Source: Knoellia subterranea KCTC 19937 (GTDB lineage Bacteria; Actinomycetota; Actinomycetes; Actinomycetales; Dermatophilaceae). From it: DNA of 64,000 nucleotides. Shown piece after piece: positions 44,999 to 55,443 of this stretch; position 1 is the stretch's first letter, and each line of letters starts with the position of its first letter. Location: NCBI RefSeq assembly GCF_000768685.1, contig NZ_AVPK01000004.1, positions 248,001-312,000 on the forward strand, in the 5' to 3' direction. The translations under genes and the position numbers were made by a program. Under the pieces are notes generated by a model. That model searched no databases. It was not told the origin of the DNA and saw nothing but the letters and a program-made list of their open reading frames with translations.

Positions 44999-45469
44999 AT
45001 GAACCTCAGCCCGGCACATCTCGGCGCGCGACTCCTGCAGGACCGCCGGTCAGCGCGCGCGCCGATCTGGTTGTTCCGGCACGGCCTCGGCTGGCTCTTC
45101 GGCGGCCGTGTTCTGCTGCTCGAACACGTCGGTAGGAAGTCCGGTGAGCCGCGCTTTGTTTGTCTCGAACTCGTCGAGCGTCCCGAACCCGACGCGCTCG
45201 TCATCGTCAGCGGGTTCGGGCGACGGGCGCAGTGGTACCGCAACCTCGAGGCCGAGCCGCGGTGTCACGTGAGCATCGGAACCCGACGGCGCGTCCCGGC
45301 ACTCGCCCGGTTCCTGTCCGCCGAGGAGTCAGCGGAGACCTTGGGCCGCTACGCGACTGAACACCCACGGGCATGGCAGCAGCTTCGCGGAGTCATCGAG
45401 GAAGCGGTCGGTCACGAGGTGGCCGGGTTGCCGATGGTCCGCCTTGACCTGCTTCCCGAACGGACGTGA
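44999..45469 (+). CDS. Deazaflavin-dependent nitroreductase family protein (DDN-like)
   Basis: The 156-residue split-barrel protein has LLLEHVGRKSGEPRFV, VIVSGFGRRAQWYRNLEAEP and the short C-terminal helices of the F420-dependent Ddn family. Members reduce quinones or nitro compounds with F420H2. Ribosome-site candidates GGAGG (15 nt) and GGGAG (2 nt) precede the ATG. It is coupled to the next hydrolase gene by a GTGA overlap. Confidence 0.82.
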   Translation: MNLSPAHLGARLLQDRRSARAPIWLFRHGLGWLFGGRVLLLEHVGRKSGEPRFVCLELVERPEPDALVIVSGFGRRAQWYRNLEAEPRCHVSIGTRRRVPALARFLSAEESAETLGRYATEHPRAWQQLRGVIEEAVGHEVAGLPMVRLDLLPERT

Positions 45470-46158
45470 TCCGTATGCCGTCCGCCCACCGTTTCGACGT
45501 CGGTGACGTCACGCTCGCAGTCCGGATGTGGGAGTGCGCCCAACCGCGTCACCCCGACGTCGTCCTGCTCCACGGCACGGGACTCACCGCCACGGACTGG
45601 GACGACGTCGCCGCTGACCTGAGTCGCGACCGCACCGTCCATGCCGTCGACCTGCGCGGCCATGGTGAGTCCGACTGGCCGGGCACCTACTCGATCGAGC
45701 TCATGGCCGACGACGTGGCGTCGCTCGTGTCTCAGCTGCCGAATCCCGTTGACCTCGTGGGTCATTCACTCGGAGGGCTCGTCGCGTGCCGTGTCCCGGC
45801 CACGTCGCCAAACGTGCGACGATTCGTCCTCGAGGACGTCGGTCTGATGCGCGCCCGCACCCCGTCCATGCCGAGCCGGCCGCACGGCGAGCTCAACTTC
45901 GACTGGGCGATGGTCGAGCGGGTGCGACCCCAGGTGGACACCCCTGCCGCCGACTGGACGGAAGTCCTCTCCGCGATCTCGGCGCCTGTTCTGGCGATCA
46001 GCGGCGGGCCGCCGAGCTTCGTCCCTGAGGAGTGGGTGGACGACCTCGTCACCACAGTGGGCGCGGCCCGCAAGGTGACCATCCCCGTCGGGCACGAGAT
46101 CCACGCAGGCGACCCTGCGGCATACCTCCACGTCGTCCGGGACCACCTCGACACGTGA
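45466..46158 (+). CDS. Alpha/beta hydrolase
   Basis: The 230-residue hydrolase has the oxyanion HGTGLTATDWDDVA, DLRGHGESDWPG, nucleophile elbow GHSLGGLVA (Ser about 104) and final His in GHEIHAGDP. Substrate unknown. Two starts are possible: GTG 45466, overlapping the previous stop, or ATG 45475, which lies inside an exact copy of the 18-mer repeat (45473-45490). Confidence 0.8.
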   Translation: MIRMPSAHRFDVGDVTLAVRMWECAQPRHPDVVLLHGTGLTATDWDDVAADLSRDRTVHAVDLRGHGESDWPGTYSIELMADDVASLVSQLPNPVDLVGHSLGGLVACRVPATSPNVRRFVLEDVGLMRARTPSMPSRPHGELNFDWAMVERVRPQVDTPAADWTEVLSAISAPVLAISGGPPSFVPEEWVDDLVTTVGAARKVTIPVGHEIHAGDPAAYLHVVRDHLDT

Positions 46159-46236
46159 GCCAACCGCGGGAGCGCGCCGCTCGGTATGCTCCGCACGACA
46201 GGTCGAGCCCGGGTGGGCGCGGGGACGGGGGAGAGC

Positions 46237-47535
46237 ATGAACACCGAGATGCGGGTCCGGGACATCCCCGCGGTGCTGCTGTCGGCAGCGCGCATCCTGC
46301 GCACCTACTGGGCGCCGTTCGTCGTCATCGCCTGCCTCGGGCTCGCGGTGCGGAGTGCGGCGATGTGGCTGGCGGTCATCGTCAGCGACTTCAACGGCTT
46401 CCTCGCGCAGCTCATCCTCGTCATCGCTCCGTTGGGATTCCTCGGGGCGATGATCGCCATGCTCTACATGACTCGGGGTGCGCTGCCGAATGTCGAGGCG
46501 CTCTCAGAGAGTGAGGGTCCGCAGGCTGTCACCGAACAGCGCGAGCGGCGACTCGTCGATGTCGCGGTGTCGGTGCTCGTGCCCTTCCTCGCGGTCTACG
46601 TCTCCTACGGGCTGCTCAAGGAGGACCTGTTCAGGTTCACCAACGAGGCGGCCTACGCCGAGTTCAACCAGTTCAGCCTCAACGGCGACGTTGAATACGA
46701 CTTCGCCAGCCGACTCGCGATCTATGACTGGCAGATCGTGCTCGCGATCGTGGGCATCGCGTGGGTGCTGCGCTTCGCACTGGGCAAGATCGAGAGCGTC
46801 ACGAAGTTCCTCGGGTTGGCGTTCCTCGGTGCTCTCGTCGAGGTCTACTACACCTCGCAGGTCGCCCAGCAGGTGACCGAGATTCGTGACGCCGGACAGT
46901 CGTGGGTCGAGAACCGACGTGCGGCGCGTCTCGTCCTGGACCAGTACGACAGTGTCGTCTCCTCGCTGGGGCCACTCGCCAACCCGGTCGACACCGCCAC
47001 CGCGTGGCTCTTCGGTCTGCTCGGCGCGGTCGATGCCGTGGTGATCGTCCCGCTCGCCTGGCTGACCGTCGGTGCCGTCGTACTGGGGCACAAGCTCTCG
47101 CCTCCCGAAACGCCTGCAGCACAGCCGAATCCGCGGTGGGAGCGCGTGCCGGCTCCCGTGCGCCGCTGGGGTGGCGGGCTCGTGGCCGACGTTCGTGAGC
47201 GCTGGTCGGCCTTCTGGAACGGCCTGCGGATGATGGCCACGGCGGGCCTGCTGCCGATGCTGACCTTCAGCCTCGCCTTCCTCCTCGTGCTGCGCATCCC
47301 TTGGCTCGTGAGCCAGCTCCTGCGGTGGGCGATCGGGCCGCTCGAGACGAAGACCTGGCTCGCGATCGCGCCGATGGAGAAGTCCGTCGGGCTCGCCCTG
47401 ACGATGGTGCTCGCAGCTGCGCTCCTCGCGGCGGCCATCGACTGGCTCCTCGGCCCGAGGCTGGCGGAGGCCGCCGAACCCGAGCCCAACCCTGCTCCGG
47501 CCGCCGATCAGGTCAGCGCGGCAGCCGTAGCGTGA
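46237..47535 (+). CDS. Large multi-pass membrane protein, function unknown
   Basis: The 432-residue protein has eight or so membrane helices in two groups, separated by a polar segment (about 220-265) and a Pro-rich cytoplasmic loop (KLSPPETPAAQPNPRW). I recognise no family. GGGGGAGAG precedes the ATG. It is convergent with, and overlaps by 23 bp, a three-gene operon of membrane-anchored extracytoplasmic proteins, which suggests a functional link. Confidence 0.75.
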   Translation: MNTEMRVRDIPAVLLSAARILRTYWAPFVVIACLGLAVRSAAMWLAVIVSDFNGFLAQLILVIAPLGFLGAMIAMLYMTRGALPNVEALSESEGPQAVTEQRERRLVDVAVSVLVPFLAVYVSYGLLKEDLFRFTNEAAYAEFNQFSLNGDVEYDFASRLAIYDWQIVLAIVGIAWVLRFALGKIESVTKFLGLAFLGALVEVYYTSQVAQQVTEIRDAGQSWVENRRAARLVLDQYDSVVSSLGPLANPVDTATAWLFGLLGAVDAVVIVPLAWLTVGAVVLGHKLSPPETPAAQPNPRWERVPAPVRRWGGGLVADVRERWSAFWNGLRMMATAGLLPMLTFSLAFLLVLRIPWLVSQLLRWAIGPLETKTWLAIAPMEKSVGLALTMVLAAALLAAAIDWLLGPRLAEAAEPEPNPAPAADQVSAAAVA

Positions 47536-48142
47536 CGTAGTCCGGGTTCTCGAAGGAGATCCGCAGTTCGACGAACGTCGCGTCCTTGGGGACGGCGATC
47601 TCGGGCGATGCCGACCATTCGCCGGGTCGGGGGAGCTCGTCCTCGGGCAGGCTGCCACGCGCGTCGTTCTTCAGCACTGGAGCGCTCGGCCCCGGCGTCT
47701 TCTCGGGCACGCACACCGTGATGTTCGGCCCGATGCCGTCGAACAGGTGCCCCACGCGGTACTCGCGCCCACGGTCGTCGACCAGCGTGAGGTTGCAGTG
47801 CTTGAGCGGCACCGATGGGTCCGCACGGAAGTCGAGATTGACGGTCCGCGCGACCATCCCGTCGCGAAGTGCGAAGTCGTCATAACGCGTCTCGTATGCC
47901 GTCCGCTCACCTCCGAGCCCGACGAGGCGCACGCTGTACTTGCGGCTGAAATCGCCGTGGGCATCGGAGGTGCGCTCGGACACACTCACCCATTCGCGTG
48001 CATCGCCGCTCGCGATCTCGTGGTGCTGGCCCGACTGATACCAGAAGACCGGCACGCGGAACCCGTTGCCGGCGAGCATGGCGGCGATCGCGACCGGTGT
48101 TGCGGCGATCCACCAGCGGCTCGGACGTCGTGCCGGGCTCAT
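47513..48142 (-). CDS. Membrane-anchored extracytoplasmic protein, unknown (third of three)
   Basis: The 209 residues begin with a basic N-terminus and one membrane helix (WWIAATPVAIAAMLAGNGF). A beta-rich domain follows with two Cys (KHCNLTLVDDRGREYRVG, ITVCVPEKTP), ending FVELRISFENPDYVTLRLPR. Fold and position resemble the two genes upstream. ATGA overlap with the previous gene. Function unknown. Confidence 0.72.
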   Translation of the reverse strand: MSPARRPSRWWIAATPVAIAAMLAGNGFRVPVFWYQSGQHHEIASGDAREWVSVSERTSDAHGDFSRKYSVRLVGLGGERTAYETRYDDFALRDGMVARTVNLDFRADPSVPLKHCNLTLVDDRGREYRVGHLFDGIGPNITVCVPEKTPGPSAPVLKNDARGSLPEDELPRPGEWSASPEIAVPKDATFVELRISFENPDYVTLRLPR

Positions 48143-48738
48143 CGCTGTGCCTCCTCGGGCGGCACGGGGCCGGCTTCCTTGACGTTCACGGCGTCCTTCT
48201 GCGCCCAGAGGGCGTCGACCTCGGAGCCGGCAATGCCGAGGTCGACCCTGGCGACGTCGTCGCGCCGGAACTGCGCCTCGTGGGAGTCCCATGCGCCTCG
48301 TGTGGCCATGAGCCGGGCATCCGCGAGCGCCTCCTTCGGCACGTCGAAGCAGATGCTCGCCCAGTGGCGAACACCAGTGGAGAGGTTGGCTGCCGTCGCG
48401 CACTCGGGGCCGCGGGAGGAAGCGATCCATCTCCGGTCGTTGGCGTCGACGAGGAAGAAACCGGCCATGCTCGTGGGCGAGTGGCGGGCCTTGAGCTCGA
48501 GGTCCACGACGAGCCAACGACCCCCGGCGGCCGACGCGGGGTTGCCCATGATCGTCGGCGTGACGTGGACGCCCGTCACGGTGACATCGGCGTAGTCGAG
48601 CGCCACCGGTGAGCCCACTGCGCCGTCGTGGAAGAACGGCTTGTCGGCGGTCTCTGTCGTAGGCAGGTGGTCGGTGATGAGCCTGCCGAGGCCCATGGCG
48701 GCGATGACGATCGCGGCCGAGGCGACGGCGCGCCTCAT
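48139..48738 (-). CDS. Membrane-anchored DUF4352-like protein, unknown (second of three)
   Basis: The 199 residues have an N-terminal helix (AVASAAIVIAAMGLGRLI) and an immunoglobulin-like domain of the DUF4352/telokin style: VTVTGVHVTPTIMG, GRWLVVDLELKARHSPTS, FFLVDANDRRW and ASICFDVPKEALADARLMA. Such domains bind ligands outside the membrane. It overlaps both neighbours by ATGA. Confidence 0.75.
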   Translation of the reverse strand: MRRAVASAAIVIAAMGLGRLITDHLPTTETADKPFFHDGAVGSPVALDYADVTVTGVHVTPTIMGNPASAAGGRWLVVDLELKARHSPTSMAGFFLVDANDRRWIASSRGPECATAANLSTGVRHWASICFDVPKEALADARLMATRGAWDSHEAQFRRDDVARVDLGIAGSEVDALWAQKDAVNVKEAGPVPPEEAQR

Positions 48739-49355
48739 GACCGTCTCACGATCGGCAATTCTCCCTGGGCCTGGATCTCGTCGCGAGCCACCCAGGCGTT
48801 CGGGTCGAGCGTTGCCGAGTCCTCCTCGCGGAACTCGACGAGCCGGCTCTTCACCGTGACCTCGTCGCCCTGCCACGGACCGGAGGTCGTGAAGGTGATG
48901 GCGAGTCGGTAGGTCAGTCCGGGGTTGAACTCCCGCATCTGCGTGGCGTCCTCGACGAAGTAGAGGCGAGGTCCGTCGACGACCTTCACGCCGCCGCCTT
49001 GGATCTTGACGTTCTGCGTGAGCGTCACCGCGTATTCGGGTCGGTCCCCGGTGAGGGTGACGTGAGAGTCGAGGACGACGACACGCTGCGACGGCTCGGG
49101 CGAGACGGCCGGCTTGAGGTCGGGCAGCTCCACGACCTTGTCGATGACGACCTTGTAGGGGCCGACCATGAGCGCCTTGCCCGCCACGATCGTCCCGGGA
49201 CCGTCCGCAGCCGGACCCGAAAGTCCGCCGAAGGGTGCGCTCGCGAGCAGTGCCGCAGCGGCCCCGGCGCCGACCTTTTGCGACGTCGGTCGCGAGCGCA
49301 AGTAGCTCCCAGTGCGCCGCAGCACCCCGCGCTTGGACTCGATGTCTTCCCCCAC
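48735..49355 (-). CDS. Membrane-anchored extracytoplasmic protein, unknown (first of three)
   Basis: The 206 residues have a weak N-terminal anchor (VGAGAAAALLASAPFGGLSG) and a beta-rich domain. That domain includes YKVVIDKVVELPDLKP, RVVVLDSHVTLTG and LTYRLAITFTTSGPW, similar in plan to the two following proteins. GTG start. It heads an operon of three overlapping genes. No catalytic motif is visible. Confidence 0.72.
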   Translation of the reverse strand: MGEDIESKRGVLRRTGSYLRSRPTSQKVGAGAAAALLASAPFGGLSGPAADGPGTIVAGKALMVGPYKVVIDKVVELPDLKPAVSPEPSQRVVVLDSHVTLTGDRPEYAVTLTQNVKIQGGGVKVVDGPRLYFVEDATQMREFNPGLTYRLAITFTTSGPWQGDEVTVKSRLVEFREEDSATLDPNAWVARDEIQAQGELPIVRRS

Positions 49356-49405
49356 GCCACGGATTCTAGAGACAAAGCGCGACGGCGGACGGCTTCGGGG
49401 AGAGT

Positions 49406-50611
49406 TCAGGCGAGACCCGTGGCGTTCGCCGTGACCGGTGTGGGCGTGGGTTCCGCCGTAGCGGACGGTTCCGTCGGGCTCATCGTGCCAAGGCTCTCAG
49501 CGATGACCATGGCGTGATCGCCGGCTGCCACTCGGAAGTCGCTCCCGGGGTTGGTGATGCCGACGCCGTTGCGGACGACGGCCAGGAGGGTCGCGGCGTG
49601 CTCAGCGCGAAGCCTGGTGGAGAGCTCGTCCGTCGTGGAGCCGGCGACGTCGTCCGGCAGCGCGACCCGGTAGAGCTCCGATCCGTCACCCCCGGACACG
49701 AGGTCGGTGACGAGCGTGGCGAGCCCCGGATAGAGGGCCGATCGGGCGAGGAGCCTGGACGCGAGTCTCGACGTCACGAGGATCTCGTCGGCCTTGGCAC
49801 GCTCGAAGTGCTCGACGTGCTTGGGGTTGTTCACCTCGACGACGGTCCGGACGCCTGGTGCCATCGACTCGATGGCGAGCACGGTGAGGATGGAGCGCAT
49901 ATCGGCGTCGTTGCTCGCGTCTCGGGGGAAGACGATCGCCGCCGCTGCGTCGCGGATGCCGGCACGCTCCAGGTCGTCGTCGTTGGTGACGTCGCCCTTG
50001 ACGAAGTACGCACCCGAGCCGGCCGGGTTGGAGTCGGAGTCGTGGATGACCACCACGCGGCTCGTGAACTCGTCCCCCTTGAGCTCCTCGAGGAGTTCGC
50101 GCGCAGTGGAATTCCATCCGCAGACGACGATGTGGTCGGTGAAGCCTGCTGAGCCCATGCCCTGTCCCTCCTTGAGCAGGAAATCGATGACGAAGCCGAC
50201 GCATGCGGCGGTCAGGGCGCCGACGATCGCGACGCCGAAGAACGAGAGCAGCCACCCGACGAGGAATCCCGCTGGGCTGCTCGGATAGCCCGCGTCCCCG
50301 CTGCCGATGACCGTCGTCACGGCCCAGTAGACGCTTGCGCCGAGCCCTCCGAGGGAGCGCTTGGATTCCTCGACGAGGGTCACGAGCAGGGCCGCGAAGA
50401 AGACGAATCCGAGGAGGGCGCGCAGCAGGTTCCGGAAGAAGTGCAGGTCGAGATCGCCACCGACCCGGCGCAGGTGGAATCCGACCCGTCGTGCGATCGG
50501 CAGGTCGGTGAGCGACCGGAACGGCCGGCGGAGCGCGCGCCGCAGCCGGGCTCGCATCAGCCGTTCCCGAGTCCCGCGCGGCAGCACACCATCCTTCATG
50601 GTCCCGCTCAT
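49406..50611 (-). CDS. Two-helix ion channel with RCK/TrkA-N domains and unusual filter
   Basis: The 401-residue protein has two membrane helices (about 64-82 and 112-138) with a pore loop between, then RCK/TrkA-N folds (VVCGWNSTARELLEEL, GDVTNDDDLERAGI) and a C-terminal TrkA-C-like part. The pore reads TTVIGSGDAGYP (99-110) instead of TTVGYGDxxP: one extra residue and Ser for the filter Tyr. It is built like a K+ channel, but its ion selectivity is uncertain. The N-terminus is very basic. ATG 50599 is an alternative start. Confidence 0.83.
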   Translation of the reverse strand: MSGTMKDGVLPRGTRERLMRARLRRALRRPFRSLTDLPIARRVGFHLRRVGGDLDLHFFRNLLRALLGFVFFAALLVTLVEESKRSLGGLGASVYWAVTTVIGSGDAGYPSSPAGFLVGWLLSFFGVAIVGALTAACVGFVIDFLLKEGQGMGSAGFTDHIVVCGWNSTARELLEELKGDEFTSRVVVIHDSDSNPAGSGAYFVKGDVTNDDDLERAGIRDAAAAIVFPRDASNDADMRSILTVLAIESMAPGVRTVVEVNNPKHVEHFERAKADEILVTSRLASRLLARSALYPGLATLVTDLVSGGDGSELYRVALPDDVAGSTTDELSTRLRAEHAATLLAVVRNGVGITNPGSDFRVAAGDHAMVIAESLGTMSPTEPSATAEPTPTPVTANATGLA

Positions 50612-50727
50612 GCGGTCGTCGTGCGGTGCGATTCACGCAATCCAGACGGTGTATGCCGTCCGCTCGCCCCGCGACGTATCAGCCGCGCGCCCGCGTGCCC
50701 GGATGAGGCTTGCGAGCCGCGCCCGGG

Positions 50728-50874
50728 TCAGCCGGCGCGCAGCCGGGCTCGCTCGTCACGGAGCGAGCGGACCTGGGCCCAGTACGCCTCGCGGACGGCG
50801 TCCTGGTCGCGAGGCGGAGTAGTGGCCTGCGCGCGAACCACCCGCAGCCGACGACTCGCCACCTTCTCTGCCAT
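50728..50874 (-). CDS. Small charged protein, hypothetical
   Basis: An open frame of 48 codons reads MAEKVASRRLRVV...RDQDAVREAYWAQVRSLRDE and ends RLRAG. It looks like a single amphipathic helix. No ribosome site is obvious and no family is recognised, so it may be spurious. The region 50612-50727 before it holds a GTATGCCG repeat (50651) and nothing else recognisable. Confidence 0.3.
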   Translation of the reverse strand: MAEKVASRRLRVVRAQATTPPRDQDAVREAYWAQVRSLRDERARLRAG

Positions 50875-50972
50875 GGTGCCGACGCTATGACCCGCCACCG
50901 ACAGCCAGAGGCTTCAACGGCACCGTGTCACCCCCTTCGGGAACATCTCGCCGGGTCCAAGAGTTGAGTCGA

Positions 50973-50993
50973 GTGAACGCAAGTTTGGACGCA
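50973..50993. promoter_or_regulatory. HspR operator (HAIR), distal
   Basis: GTTGAGT-N7-ACGCAAG differs from the HAIR consensus CTTGAGT-N7-ACTCAAG by one base in each half. It lies 78 bp before dnaK. Confidence 0.75.
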
Positions 50994-51024
50994 CGAATTT
51001 GCCACCCGGCATACGCCGTTCTAA

Positions 51025-51045
51025 CTTGAGCGCAGGCAACTCAAC
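51025..51045. promoter_or_regulatory. HspR operator (HAIR), proximal
   Basis: CTTGAGC-N7-ACTCAAC differs from consensus by one base in each half and lies 25 bp before dnaK. With the distal site it should let HspR, encoded at the end of the operon, repress transcription until heat or unfolded protein ties up DnaK. Confidence 0.85.
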
Positions 51046-51070
51046 CCAGCACACACAAGGAGACCTACAC

Positions 51071-52977
<1,907 letters not shown>

Positions 52978-52981
<4 letters not shown>

Positions 52982-53667
52982 CCGACCCTCGCAACCCCGA
53001 ATCCGGTATGCCGGGTGCGGACGAGGTCTTCGACGGCGAGATCGTGGACGATCCGGTCGAGGACGAGGCAGTCTCTGAGACTGACGCGGTCACCGACGAG
53101 GCCGACGACGCGATCAACACCGAGTCGGCCAACGACGGTGAGGAGGTGGCTCCGGCCGGCAACACGGCCGGGGCCACCGCCCCCGCGGCGGGCACCGGCA
53201 CCGGGGACGCCACCGAGCACCCCGACACCGCGCTCGCGGCCCAGCGGCTCGAGGACCTCCAGCGCCTCAACGCGGAGTACGTCAACTACAAGCGTCGCGT
53301 CGACCGGGACCGTGCCGCGGTCCAGGAGCGCGCGGTGCGTGACGTTCTCGAGACGGTGCTGCCGGTCCTCGACGACATCCAGCTGGCGCGCGACCACGGT
53401 GACCTCACCGACGGTCCGTTCGCGGCCATCGCCGACAAGCTCGAGGGCACCCTCGGCAAGTTCGGCCTGGCGCGTTTCGGTTCCGTGGGCGAGGCCTTCG
53501 ACCCGATGCAGCACGAGGCGCTCATGCACGCCGCGTGGGACGCCTCCAACCCGGAGCTGCCGAGCGACGCGACGGCCACGACGGTCGTCCAGGTGCTCCA
53601 GCCCGGATACCGTTCCGGTGACCACGTGATCCGCCCCGCGCGGGTCGCGGTCGCAGACCCGGAGTGA
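52978..53667 (+). CDS. grpE: Nucleotide exchange factor GrpE
   Basis: The 229-residue protein has a long acidic, low-complexity N-terminus (1-75). The GrpE coiled coil follows ([24 protein letters not shown]) and then the beta domain ([33 protein letters not shown]). It releases ADP from DnaK. The GTG start overlaps the dnaK stop. Confidence 0.95.
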
Positions 53668-53685
53668 TCGCAACGCACGCCGAAA

Positions 53686-53704
53686 GCCGTTGTCCCACAA
53701 CGGC
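53686..53704 (+). other. Small hairpin between grpE and dnaJ
   Basis: GCCGTTGT-CCC-ACAACGGC is a perfect 8-bp stem in the 62-bp grpE-dnaJ gap and overlaps a GTATGCCG copy. It may set mRNA stability or chaperone ratios. Confidence 0.55.
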
Positions 53705-53729
53705 ATACGATGCCTGAGAGGAGGCGCTG

Positions 53730-54758
53730 ATGGCTCAGCAGGACTGGTTCGAGAAGGACTTCTACGCGATCCTCGGCGTCTCCAAGGACGCCGACGCGGC
53801 CGCGATCAAGAAGGCGTACCGCAAGCTCGCCCGCACGCATCACCCGGACAAGAACCCGGGTGATGCGGCGGCCGAGCAGAAGTTCAAGGACATCGGCGAG
53901 GCCAACTCCGTCCTGTCCGACCCCAAGCAGCGTGAGGAGTACGACGCGGTCCGCCAGATGGCGCACGGCGGAGCGCGATTCACGGCGGGCGGGCACGGCG
54001 GTGCGGGTGGCTTCGACGACATCTTCAGTGCCTTCGGTGGCGGCGGTGGCGGCTCGCGCGTGCGCTTCGACACCGGGGGCGGCTCGCCCTACGGCGGCGG
54101 CGGAGAGGACATCAACGACCTCCTGGCGCAGATGTTCGGCGGTGCCGCTGGCGGTGCCCGCGGTGGACAGGCGGGGTATGCCGGTTATGGCGCCCCCCGC
54201 GGTCCGCGCAAGGGTGCCGACGTCCAGGCCACGACGACGCTCCCGTTCCGGGACGCGGTCGAGGGCTCGACCGTGACCCTCCGCACGGCCGAGGGGCGCA
54301 CGATCAACGCGCGCATCCCGGCGGGGGTCAAGGACGGCCAGAAGATTCGTCTGCGTGGCAAGGGCCAGCCCGGCGAACCCGGAGCGGCTGCCGGCGACCT
54401 CATGCTCACCGTGTCCGTGGAGAAGCACCCGGTCTTCGGCCGGGACGGCGACAACCTCACGATCGAGCTGCCGGTGACGTTCGCCGAGGCCGCACTTGGT
54501 GCGACCGTGGCCGTCCCCACTCTCGATGGCTCGAGCGTCAAGGTCCGCATCGCACCCGGCACTCCGTCCGGGCGCGTGCTGCGCCTCAAGGGTCGGGGCG
54601 TCCCGGGCAAGTCGGCCGCCGGCGACCTGCTCGCCAAGGTGCAGGTCATCGTTCCGGAAGCGTTGTCCGACAAGGCTCGTGAGGCCGTCGAGGTCCTGCA
54701 GGCCGAGGCCGACGGGTTCGACCCGCGGGCCGAGCTCGCCGACCGGGCACGGGCCTGA
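53730..54758 (+). CDS. dnaJ: DnaJ-type co-chaperone without zinc finger
   Basis: The 342 residues have a J domain (about 8-72, with HPD in THHPDKNPG), a long Gly/Phe linker (about 85-145) and the C-terminal peptide-binding domains. The four CxxCxGxG zinc repeats of a classical DnaJ are absent, so it is a type II (CbpA-like) protein. Gene position in the operon still marks it as the main DnaK partner here. GAGGAGG precedes the ATG. Confidence 0.93.
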   Translation: MAQQDWFEKDFYAILGVSKDADAAAIKKAYRKLARTHHPDKNPGDAAAEQKFKDIGEANSVLSDPKQREEYDAVRQMAHGGARFTAGGHGGAGGFDDIFSAFGGGGGGSRVRFDTGGGSPYGGGGEDINDLLAQMFGGAAGGARGGQAGYAGYGAPRGPRKGADVQATTTLPFRDAVEGSTVTLRTAEGRTINARIPAGVKDGQKIRLRGKGQPGEPGAAAGDLMLTVSVEKHPVFGRDGDNLTIELPVTFAEAALGATVAVPTLDGSSVKVRIAPGTPSGRVLRLKGRGVPGKSAAGDLLAKVQVIVPEALSDKAREAVEVLQAEADGFDPRAELADRARA

Positions 54759-54760
54759 CC

Positions 54761-55237
54761 ATGGCTCCCCGTCAGCGTCGGCCGCGACCGGATGACGACG
54801 CACCCGTGTTCGTCATCTCGGTCGCGGCCGAGCTGGCGGGGATGCACGCGCAGACGCTGCGTCAGTACGACCGGCTCGGTCTGGTCACACCCTCGCGCAC
54901 GCGTGGGGGTGGCCGTCGCTACTCCACCCGCGACGTCGAGCTCCTCCGCGAGGTGCAGCGCCTCTCGCAGGACGAGGGCATCAGCCTCGCCGGCATTGCC
55001 CGCATCCTCGAACTCGAGGGACAGGTCAGTGCCCTCGAGTCGCGCCTCGCAGAGATGACACGCGAGGCCGAACGACTGCGCCTTGCGGCCGCGGCTGCCG
55101 GCGGGGCGCGCGTGTTCTCGGTCGGCCCGAGTGGCGAGATCCTCGCCAGCCGACTGGGCGAGCGACCCCGGCGACGTCCGGGTGCATCGCCTGGTGTGGC
55201 CTCTGCCTCGCAGGCCCTCGTCCTCTGGCGCCCCTGA
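54761..55237 (+). CDS. hspR: Heat-shock repressor HspR (MerR family)
   Basis: The 158-residue protein has the HspR winged helix (FVISVAAELAGMHAQTLRQYDRLGLVTPSRTRGGGRRYS) with the extra N-terminal residues typical of HspR. A coiled coil follows (LEGQVSALESRLAEMTREAERLRL). It binds HAIR sites before dnaK, closing a feedback loop. It starts 2 nt after the dnaJ stop. Confidence 0.95.
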   Translation: MAPRQRRPRPDDDAPVFVISVAAELAGMHAQTLRQYDRLGLVTPSRTRGGGRRYSTRDVELLREVQRLSQDEGISLAGIARILELEGQVSALESRLAEMTREAERLRLAAAAAGGARVFSVGPSGEILASRLGERPRRRPGASPGVASASQALVLWRP

Positions 55238-55281
55238 CGGCTGCTGGCTCCTGATTGCCGCGCCCGCGCCCCGGCCAGCCT

Positions 55282-55349
55282 CGAGACGACCACTTCTCTT
55301 CGAGGCGACCACCTGCAACTGGTCGCCTCGAGCAGAACTGGTCGTCTCG
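55282..55349 (+). terminator. Hairpin after the heat-shock operon
   Basis: Two 30-nt arms (55282-55311, 55320-55349) pair at 27 of 30 positions around an 8-nt loop, 44 bp after the hspR stop. No long T-tract follows, but stem and position suggest termination or 3'-end protection. Confidence 0.7.
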
Positions 55350-55416
55350 CGCTTCTTGTCAGGTGACGAACCTCCCATCTCACCCTCAGTGGGGCCCGCG
55401 GGTGCGGCGTGACCGA

Positions 55417-55434
55417 GGTGGGCGGACGGCATAC
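55417..55434 (-). repeat. 18-mer repeat GTATGCCGTCCGCCCACC
   Basis: An exact copy ending 9 bp before the start codon of the RraB-like gene, in the position where a promoter -10 or ribosome site would be expected. Confidence 0.85.
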
Positions 55435-55443
55435 TCGAGTGCC

